Shown here piece after piece: positions 56,182 through 64,000 of a stretch of 64,000 nucleotides of DNA. Made by a program: the position numbers and the translations under genes. The stretch is taken from the NCBI RefSeq assembly GCF_029784155.1, contig NC_073693.1, positions 140,419,988 to 140,483,987 of the forward strand, given 5' to 3'. The DNA comes from Uranotaenia lowii (taxonomy: Eukaryota; Arthropoda; Insecta; Diptera; Culicidae). The notes under the pieces were generated by a model that was not told where the DNA came from, did no database searches, and saw only the letters and a program-made list of their open reading frames with translations. The stretch's first letter is position 1, and each line of letters starts with the position of its first letter.

Positions 56182-56207
56182 ATAATGGATAATGGATAAT
56201 GGATAAT
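56182..56207 (+). repeat. (GATAATG)n, about four units
   Basis: ggataatgg repeats in register at 7-bp spacing. Confidence 0.9.
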
Positions 56208-58505
56208 GGCTTGCATAGCCATACAAAACTAAAACTTCAAAATATTAAGAAAAAACAGTCAGTCATTTTTATATTTTTGCTAGGCAGATTTAACACATAA
56301 AACTAGTTTTATAAATTGATATTCAATTTTTTTTATATGGAATGTATTCTCAAAAAAAAAAACGGTAAACATTTTAAGTTTTTCATCTTTAACTATAGAT
56401 TTAAAAAAAAAACTCTACATAACTCAACTCTTATTTCATATGATGGATGCACAAAATTCTAAACTACAACATATTGCAAAATGGGCTGCCTTTTTTGCGA
56501 TTTTTGGTGAATGGTTTCGAACAGTAGAAGCATTTTAATTCTTGAAATTTGACTTTTGAGGAAAGAATCTTTCGGATCACGAACTAGGTAGAGTTCTAAT
56601 TGGATTTTGAATTCGGTTTTCTCGGAATTTCATTCCAAAATATCCCTATAATATTTTAAAGCAATGTCAATATACATTTCTGTGAATAATTAGATATTAG
56701 TCTTCAGGAGTTTCAAGGGATAGTTCGCAAAACACGAATTAAAAAAGGCACTTGAGAAAAAATATTTAAAGGGTACGAATTTTGAAAAATAACAATAATA
56801 AATTATTAAAATCTGAGAAAAATACAGTGTTTGACATGCAATGTGGCATGGGGTCTTTGGTATGCCAAGAAATGATTTCAGCTCCCAAATTTCTGATTCC
56901 GAAGAACAGCCCTATTTTCTTTAACCCCCTTAACACGGATAAAAAAAATTATACTGATTGTTATCCAAATTCGTTTATTTGGCTCTTCTATATCACAGAT
57001 TTTGGGTTAAACCCATAATTTTGCTTAACCCTAATCCGCTCTTGAGTGTCAATATGACACTATTGGAAGATTGGCGGCTTGTAACATTTTTCGGGTGCAT
57101 CCAAGTAAAACAATTTTTTTCGAGGATCCTCAATGAATTCTTGAAATTTTTAATTTTGCATCCTTACATTTTTTTATGGGTGCACCCTGAAAGCCCAGGA
57201 AAAAAAATCCTAATCAGACCCTGAGTGTCAATTTGGCTTTCCTCGCTTAAAACCGCTATATCTCTCTTGTTTGTCTACCGATTTTTTCAAAATTTATTGT
57301 TTTGGAACCTCGTAATTTAACTCAAATATGTTAGTCAAACAATATTCACCTGTAACACTTCAATTTTCCGTTATTCAAAGTTTAAGATGTAATTACACCT
57401 CTATAATCGGTATGAAATTGGCTTTCTGGTGAATATAAATTTATTGCGGAAATCCTGCGTTAATATGCTCAAAATCCAGTGCAAAGTGAAATTTAAGTGC
57501 AATGCAATCTGACAAATTGCAAATTTTCAAAAGTTCGAAAACAGCTACCTTTGAAAACTCGTCAAAAATTCTGTTATTCGTATTTTGATACTCTAAAAGT
57601 ACAAAACTGTGTCAAATTTCGGAAACTTTTCAATCCTTTTTTCAAAATTTATCTGGTGTGACTTGAACAATTTTGACGGTTAATCGATTGAAAAGTACGG
57701 TCTTTCTTTACACCACTTTTTTTTACTTTTTTTAAAGTCATGATCTTGATTTGCGATGATGCCCAAATTTTCTTTTTAGTTTCGATAATACTTTTTGGAT
57801 GGATTATTTGAAAACAATTTTTCATTTGTTTTCAAGATGGGCAGCACTAGGTAAATCTAAAATGTTTTTTTTTTCATTATATTACTTGGTATTTGTTCGT
57901 TGTACATTGAAATGTCCTTTGCAAAGTGATGGAAAGTTAGGAAGGGGTAATGAAACTTGTCATTTGTTTGTATGCATAATCAACAATGCAAAACGATTCA
58001 CTTGTATAAAAATCTATGAACCCGATTTTGTTTTTAATTAGCAAGTTTATTTAATTCAAGAATTAATAGAAAAAATTGTACTTTATTGTGCTGAAATTTT
58101 TGTAACAACAAATGGAAAATATTGACTTCTTCTTATGACATTCATTTTCAATTCTAAGATTTCCTGTCAACCTAATCGGTTAGAGTTATTTTTATATATA
58201 AAAAAATATATTTAGAATTAAGAAAAAGAGGTGAACTGTAGCTTAGAACAAATCATCATTTCTATACAATTCCATCGAGTAATATCCTATTTTTGAATTT
58301 TTTTTTACCAAAAAGCAATAATATTTGATTTGTTTTTAGCGAAAAAATTTAAAGGGATTTCAGTAGGGCATAGGTTTTTGACATCGCACGAATTTATTTC
58401 GTGCTCCGTGAAATTTTTCTATAAATAATAGTTTAAATGCTGAAATATATGTGAAATTGTGAATTAGTCAATTTCAGAACAAATAATTTAAGTGGCATTG
58501 CAATA
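56208..58505. other. AT-rich stretch, nothing recognised
   Basis: Two nearby phrases, taaccctaatccgctcttga (57025) and ctaatcagaccctga (57211), each followed by gtgtcaat, hint at a degenerate repeat about 185 bp long. No gene supported. Confidence 0.3.
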
Positions 58506-58724
58506 GTGGAGTTTGTTTACTTGATGCAGTCAGTCGAAAGGGCTGGTGCTACGCCCTGTGAACAGTTCAAGTGGAGTTTGAATCCAGGAGGAGCGTTGAG
58601 CTTCAAGAGAACTGCAGATTTATATTCAGATAAGTGTTCTTCATTGTTTAATGTTTATTTATTGTTTCACATATCTTCGACAAATTTCTTTTGTAACATT
58701 ACATCCAAAATCTTAGAAGAATAA
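58506..58724. other. GC-richer 110-bp island, open on both strands
   Basis: 58515-58625 is near 50% GC in about 28% GC surroundings. Plus strand: MQSVERAGATPCEQFKW and on, within an open frame of 72 codons. Minus strand: an acceptor-like aatataaatctgcag is followed by an open 31-codon frame (LLKLNAPPGFKLHLNC ... STDCIK, stop). Both are plausible exons and neither is proven. Confidence 0.25.
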
Positions 58725-59160
58725 CAGTTAGATTTTTCTGTACAAGCTGCGAAATATTTCAACAAGGGATGAAAACATTTAGTGTAGTTTAAATTTTAGC
58801 AGCATATATTTCGGCGTTTCTTCATAAAGCTCTTTGAAGTATGCAAATGTTGTTTTTAAGGAAGGGTTTTTCTGTAGGTAAATATTTACAAATGATTCGA
58901 TAATGAACAGTTTTTATTTCTAAAGCGGTATTTTTAGTTTTTGACGTGAATATCAATTTTAATTTATGAAGTCTGAAAATTTTGCGCAACATTTTTTTTA
59001 ACAGTCACACGTCACATTACATATTTCAAGAAATTATTTTTGTCATGATGCTCGATTACCTTAATCTAATAACTTTTTTGCTTAAAAATTATAGCTATAA
59101 AATTAATAGTTATTTTGAAGTTGATTTACAAAAACGTTATTTATTTAAGGTGCGATATAT

Positions 59161-59907
59161 CTACACGCTCTTTTTTTTTTAACTCAAAATTAAGTAGTTT
59201 TGGTTCAAAACAGCACTTCGGTGGCTTCCCTCAACTTTGAGTTTGACTGGGCAATAGCAAAACTATGTTCTGATAGGCATACTCAGTTCGGCAACCGAAC
59301 TCGAATTTATCCTTTTTTTTTTCGAGGGTAGTTAATTTCAGGGAATTAAAGGATGATTAAAATTTGTTGTACCCGGATGTTGCTGTTCCGGTACATTGCA
59401 TTGCAATTACAGAGCGGTGGAAAGTTTTGACATTCCCGGTCAAAGAAAACTTCCGGATGTTACTTCCCACGGGAAGTAAACAACATCCGGAAGTTTCCGG
59501 ACATTCCAAGCCGCTCACCATATGATAACAATGACGGACAGAATTTTACGCTGCCACGGTGAACATGCATTTCATTATGAAGTTCCTTCATAGTCTTCCG
59601 GTAATTGTTCCGGAACGACAAAATTTTGTGACGTGTTCGTTGGTTGCTGTTCCGGTTCGGACTGAACTCTGAACTGAAGTGTTTTTAGTCCAACAAAGAG
59701 AGTTCAATTTTTAGTTCATAAGGTCGAACTCAGCTTTGATCCCTCGCCGAAGGAAAAAAAAGGGATCAATTTTGAGTTCGCAGTTCGAACTCCGTTTTGA
59801 TCCATCGCAAGGAGGAAAAATGGTACTTAACTTTAAGTTCATAGAATCGAACTATGTTTTGAACCTCGGTCATACTTAATTTTGAGTTAAAAAAAAAGAG
59901 CGTGTAG
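59161..59907. mobile_element. MITE, 747 bp, with internal repeats
   Basis: The ends ctacacgctctttttttttt and its inverse extend to aactcaaaattaagta (about 40 bp). ATAT flanks both ends. The right half contains about three 60-bp units with gagttc..ttcgaactc..gttttgatcc; inverse relatives occur in the left half. A 15-bp-arm hairpin lies at 59447-59495. No ORF. Confidence 0.75.
59447..59495. repeat. Hairpin with nested arms inside the MITE
   Basis: aaacttccggatgtt pairs with aacatccggaagttt, and inside it acttccc pairs with gggaagt, leaving a small bulge. CCGGAAGT also matches the ETS-factor core. Confidence 0.8.
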
Positions 59908-59911
59908 ATAT

Positions 59912-61563
59912 CAAAAAAAAGTTTTTATTTATAGTTTGTATCATAATTTGTACAAAATAACTAAAACCTTCGTATGTATGTATGTTGATAATCCACCATG
60001 AGTGCACGGATTCACCGCAGTTTGATCAAAGTATGGATTCATTTGATTTATTTAGACAACTCCTAACTCCATACCAGGCACCATGGCTTCGTGTGAACTG
60101 TTATGAAGTGAATGTGTAACGTTTAAATGTAAGTATATATTTGGAAGAACAATTCAAACAGATACACAACCAGTTCAAAATGAATAACATCTTAAATGTT
60201 ATACATTTACTACAGGTATTCCGGCATCCGTGTATATACCTGGCCAGTTGGCACCTGATTGAACGTTCAAGTAGTCGTTAAACCACAATATGAAAAAAAA
60301 AAATAAATCGAAAACAGGAACAATCTCACCAAAGTGAGCATCAACTCCTTCTTTTTCTGAACTAGTAATGCGCTCACCAATCCGGAACAGGTATCCACCA
60401 TATCAAGATGCCAGCAGACCCAATTTCCTTCCTCAGCTATATTTATACTTTTTCCAAAACGATTTTAAACCTTTTTTGACCCTCATTTTTTCTCAATGTA
60501 GGTACATCCAACTCTCATCTATTAGATTTTTTTTTTCCTTTTAATTTTTTCGCCGAAGTGGCTTTCACCACCATATTAGGCAAATTTCTTAACTAGATTT
60601 TTTTAAATTTTTACCATTCTTCAATTTTTTTCTAAACCACATCAAGTCAAACACAACAAGCGCTGATTGATTTATAAAGCGGCAAAAACCACGATGTTGT
60701 TGTAGAGGCAACTTGTTCGCGACCGCATCACTCTTGATGGCATCACTCTTGAAGGCATATATTTCCTCCATTTACACTATTTCGTGCCAACGCAATTCCC
60801 TTCAAAACAATACTCCGATCCTTTTTCAAAACTTGATGCGCAGCCCCTCCATCTCTTCATTATTTCAAATCACAAACCATAAGAACATAACACGTATATA
60901 CAAAATAACTAAAACGTTCGAATCAATTAATCGTTGATAAATTAGCTTTCGCGTTAGTTTTCAGCTCTTATGGATGACTATATGAAATTATCAGACTTAT
61001 GTAAAAATTCAACAAAGGCACTTTCTTCCTTTTTTTTCAAATTAATAATTACTAAGTTTAATGCAAACAAACCAAAAAGTTTCATTTATCTTTTATTTTT
61101 GTCATCCCATTTTCAGATTCTGTTTATTACGTACTATTAAACTATTATTCCAGTTTAAACGTATCTTGCATTTCATTTTTTCGATATTTAGATCCAGCTC
61201 TCACATTCTACAACTATTTTTACTTATCAATTCAGGTCAGTTTTCAGATTATCATTATTATCATGCACGTGTCAAATATCATAATTTCAAAAAAAAACGT
61301 GATTTTTTATTATAGTTCAATTATCTTTATAATTTTAAATATGTAATCAATTAAACATTGCATCTAAAGCGTTTGGCAGGGAAATCCACGCTTCATTCCT
61401 CCCCTTGCTTCAGTATCTTTCGCGGTGTTTATCACATGGTTGGCCTGGCCGTAGTAATCTCTGCAATGCATGTTTACATGTAACAGAGATTACGTTGAAA
61501 AGAAAAATGAAGGATGCAAGTCCTTTCATTTTTCAGGATGCTTACACGTTTTGGCCATGTTGG
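59912..61563. other. AT-rich stretch with one possible intron
   Basis: A GTAAGTA donor (60129) and a tttactacag acceptor (60216) would define an 88-bp intron, but the upstream side is closed by stops in the frames examined. It could only be non-coding or UTR. Nothing else recognised. Confidence 0.2.
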
Positions 61564-61564
61564 T

Positions 61565-61607
61565 AGAAGAAGAAGAAGAAGAAGAAGAAGAAGAAGAAGA
61601 AGAAGAA
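61565..61607 (+). repeat. (AGA)n microsatellite, about 14 units
   Basis: Uninterrupted GAA/AGA run; the poly-Glu frame across it is a by-product. Confidence 0.95.
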
Positions 61608-61634
61608 AAATTAAAAAGGATTTCACTTTTTTTA

Positions 61635-61639
<5 letters not shown>

Positions 61640-61665
<26 letters not shown>

Positions 61666-61912
61666 GTTCCCCCATCGGTAGCAAGGTCCAGTCTATGTCT
61701 GTGTGGCTTGGCCTTCGAATTGCTTCTCAGGCTTCCACGGCCGACGGTTCGTCGAGGGAAGGCATCCAACCTTCAGAGACCTAAAATGGTTGGCAATCCA
61801 CTCCGCTTGCAATAGTCTCTTCAGTTTTTCTTGCCAATACCGGAAATCGAACCCAGTACGCCTGGGTTACCAGACTCGCGCCAGCCTATCCACTAGACCA
61901 CATCAACGTGGA
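61640..61912 (-). mobile_element. tRNA-derived SINE with (ATAC)n tail and long TSD
   Basis: Minus strand: the head (about 61912-61840) has gatgtggtctagtggatagg (A-box) and actgggttcgatttcc (B-box) at tRNA spacing. The body is about 160 bp, and the 3' end is a (CATA)n run at 61640-61664. The flanks ggatttcac-t-ttttttaata (ending about 61639) and ggatttcac-a-ttttttaata (61910-61931) form a target duplication of about 20 bp with one change. This is Pol III-driven and LINE-mobilised by analogy with known SINEs. Confidence 0.8.
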
Positions 61913-61931
61913 TTTCACATTTTTTAATATA

Positions 61932-62399
61932 TTCATAAAAATGGGCAAGCAATAAGACACACCCTTTGCGCGACTGTAACGTTTTTTGATTCCAAACACC
62001 TTTTCATGTAAAAGTCGTGTAAAATTACAACAAATTGACCCGAATAAGAAAACGCATGGTTTTTTTCAGGGCTGCTTTATAATATACAACACATTTGTTC
62101 GAATTTTACACGAAATGAAAAATTTATATGAAATGTAAAGCTCAGAATTTTTAAACATAAACACATAAACAAGCGTTTATGTGAAGTTGATTTGGCTGTA
62201 AAAAATTTCATTATTGATAATCTCTATAATAATTAAAAAAAAAAAGTTTTGGCTATTTATTGAAGTCTACTTTATAGATCAATAGTTAAAAAACGAACAC
62301 ACACATATAGGATCTCAGTGAAACTTCATGTTTCATTGAAGAGATCTAATTTTACTTAATTCTAAAGCGTGCATCTTACAAATGCTGAAATCACAAGCC
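61932..62399. other. AT-rich stretch, nothing recognised
   Basis: No reading frame or repeat supported. Confidence 0.4.
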
Positions 62400-62476
62400 C
62401 ACAGAAAGAGTATGAATATGACCAGGATTTGATCTCATGACCTCTGGCTTAAAGACTTGAACGCTATCCTCTAAAG
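62400..62476 (-). repeat. tRNA-derived fragment abutting a transposon
   Basis: Minus strand: gaggatagcgttcaagtctt (tRNA-like D arm) then ggtcatgagatcaaatcctg (B-box-like). It ends exactly where transposon copy D begins. Confidence 0.45.
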
Positions 62477-62866
62477 TGGTACGCCGCCAACAACATGCAG
62501 GTGGTTCCCAAGGACAAGAACCCTCCCAACACGCCAGAGCTCCGCCCAATTAAGAAAATTCTTGGGCTATTGTCAATCGGAACCTAAAGAAGATAAAAAA
62601 AACTGCTAAGGACGAGCAGCAGTTCAAGGCAAACTGGCTTTATGCGGCGAAGAAGGTGGACAAGGTGTCTGTACAAAATCTGATGACAGGGGTTAAGCGT
62701 AAGGCCCGGCAATTCGGCTTTGGAAAAGCGGAAGCCTAATTGAATATTTTTCCTGAATTTTATACTAATTAAACTTGGAATAGAAATTTAATTTGATTTT
62801 TTAAATAAACGATTTCACCGATTTACACGCGTTTTCCCTTGACCAAATTTTGACCGTATCACCCTT
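62477..62866 (+). mobile_element. DD37E transposon copy D, 5'-truncated
   Basis: Keeps the last part of the transposase on the plus strand (WYAANNMQVVPKDKNPPN, then ELRPIKK) and the terminal inverted repeat (...gaccgtatcaccctt) followed by TA. The catalytic Glu of RPIEKYW reads Lys (attaag), and a frameshift follows at once. The upstream 70% is missing. Confidence 0.85.
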
Positions 62867-63910
62867 TAGTTAGTTCTTTAATGTTACAAATGTTAGACAA
62901 GGCCTCCCATTTTTGTTCAGGAAACATTGATTTCTAAGATGAACAAACAAGATGTCTTTTTGATTCGGGTAGAAGAGAAAAGCAGAAGAAGGAGGTGTTT
63001 GATTTATTTTATAGAAAAAATCGCTAGTCAGAAAGCAGGAAGCGGAAAGGTGCAATTAATCTATTTTTGAAGTTGATTTTTTTGGTCTAAAATAGTTTCA
63101 ATGGGTTTAGATACACCCACTTGGACCATTTGCTGCAGCTGGCGTAGTTGAATCCCCGGGGACCAATCCGGAAAATGAAGACACAAAAGCAAGGAAGACG
63201 CCCTCAAATCAGTTATATCACGTAATTTTTTTTGACATTCTACGAATATTCGAAGACTTTTAACAAAAAAAAATTAATTCCTTGAATAGCCATAGTGGCT
63301 ATTTCCACTTTCATCAGGAAGAGTCGAAATTGTCATTCCGACTATAAACCACTTTTTCTGGCTGCGCAAAATGGGTCCCTAAGAACTTCGCGCAGGAAAC
63401 AGTAGCAGCATAAGTTATAACAAAAATATTGCTGAAGTTACTATTTATTTACAATATGTCATTGATAATAAAATCAATGTAAATATATTTTAGAAAAATG
63501 AAAATTAAATTGTGTATTTTATTAAACTGAAATAATAATGGATTTTGCTGCTCAAATTCATGTTCAAATTATTTTTATTCAACGATTTTCTACATTCAGG
63601 AAGAACAGCTGTACGGTTAATACAGTAATCCGTTTTTTATTTCAAGCATCGCTATTTTAGCTATCTATCCTTTTGCCGCAACGGATAATTTTCTGGTTGG
63701 CTTTATCAAATTTACGGGTCAGAATCGAACGACCATTTATAAATTCTTGTAGCCGCGTTTTAAAACTGTATAACAAAAGATTTTAATGCTTGAATGAACA
63801 TATTAACTTGATGAAACTTTCCCTCGAATTTTTCTCAATTTTACCAATAATTTGTATGGTGGCCCCTCTTACTATGTTTAGGAGAGTCTTCAAATTGGGA
63901 AAAGTTCAAA
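62867..63910. other. Mixed stretch, nothing firmly recognised
   Basis: The last 250 bases could be the 5' UTR of the following ORF. 63100-63420 is slightly GC-richer without a conserved frame. Confidence 0.3.
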
Positions 63911-64000
63911 ATGGCGAGCGTGAACGTTCAATCGTGCGTCAAGTGCAAGAAAAATATTAATTCTAGAAATGGAAAACCACTGCAGTGCGATGGAAAGTGC
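63911..64000 (+). CDS. Start of a zinc-finger ORF, probably LINE ORF1 (CR1-like), cut by the window
   Basis: ATG 63911 (context ttcaaaATG) gives 30 codons to the window edge: MASVNVQSCVKCKKNINSRN, then GKPLQCDGKC. CxxC, a 13-residue spacer, then CxxxC fits the first half of a PHD-type finger. The GKPLxCDG string is familiar from ORF1 proteins of CR1-like LINEs. A host PHD protein is possible. Whether the ORF stays open cannot be seen. Confidence 0.5.
   Translation, partial: MASVNVQSCVKCKKNINSRNGKPLQCDGKC

Noticed and set aside
60129..60216. Intron of a protein-coding gene
   Set aside because: Splice-like ends are good, but stop codons close the upstream exon in the frames examined.
61470..61784. 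104-codon frame with a poly-glutamate stretch
   Set aside because: The frame is a by-product of the (AGA)n microsatellite and runs into the (ATGT)n tail of a SINE.
1..64000. CRISPR arrays, bacterial operons, rRNA genes, integrated virus genes
   Set aside because: No spacer-repeat pattern, no Shine-Dalgarno-led gene runs, no rRNA signature and no viral protein motifs were seen.

Overview
The window reads as a eukaryotic, AT-rich, transposon-dense insect genome segment, most likely a mosquito (Culicidae). The reasons are several copies of a DD37E IS630/Tc1/mariner transposon of the ITm type known from mosquitoes, a Jockey-clade LINE, many TA-flanked MITEs, tRNA-derived SINEs, and very short (about 60-76 bp) introns in the few spliced reading frames. 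The species cannot be told from the sequence. There are no bacterial operons, rRNA genes or CRISPR arrays. Most of the window is intergenic or long-intron DNA.

Layout. 0-1.8 kb: a 143-bp tandem array with a hairpin and an (ACAA)n tail. 4.4-5.3 kb: a TA-flanked MITE, directly followed by a spliced two-exon reading frame (5340-5624, +). 6.7-7.7 and 9.35-10.3 kb: two MITEs of the same family, both 953 bp; the second lies inside a 3.5-kb hAT-like element (8431-11895) with an 8-bp target duplication. 16.17-16.41 kb: a second small spliced gene candidate (+) with a poly(A) signal. 19.2-20.4 kb: a 1.18-kb foldback element, followed by a GC-richer island with three CACGTG boxes. 22.4-24.0 kb: a Tc1-like element with about 500-bp terminal inverted repeats. 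26.5-27.6 kb: a hairpin carrying hammerhead-like core motifs, then a third small spliced gene candidate (27041-27290, +). 29.5-30.6 kb: a two-exon gene candidate on the minus strand.

33.0-36.6 kb is a three-level nest: an hAT-type MITE inside one DD37E transposon inside another. 36.9-37.4 kb carries a tandemly duplicated, coding-like minus-strand module. 38603-43119 is a full-length Jockey-clade LINE with two open ORFs, a poly(A) tail and a 12-bp target duplication. 44156-49308 is a PIF/Harbinger transposon (CAG target duplication) with decayed Myb-like and transposase genes, interrupted by a 2.36-kb hAT-like element. 50657-51925 is a nearly intact DD37E transposon with one stop and one frameshift; a 5'-truncated relative sits at 62477-62866. 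59.2-59.9 kb is a MITE with internal repeats, 61.6-61.9 kb a tRNA-derived SINE, and the window ends inside a zinc-finger ORF (from 63911) resembling LINE ORF1 proteins.

The self-mobilising genes are understandable: LINE ORF1/ORF2, DDE transposases and the Harbinger pair. The four spliced host-gene candidates rest on splice signals, matched phase and base composition only; none has a recognised family. All coordinates of element ends were read by eye from inverted repeats and target duplications.
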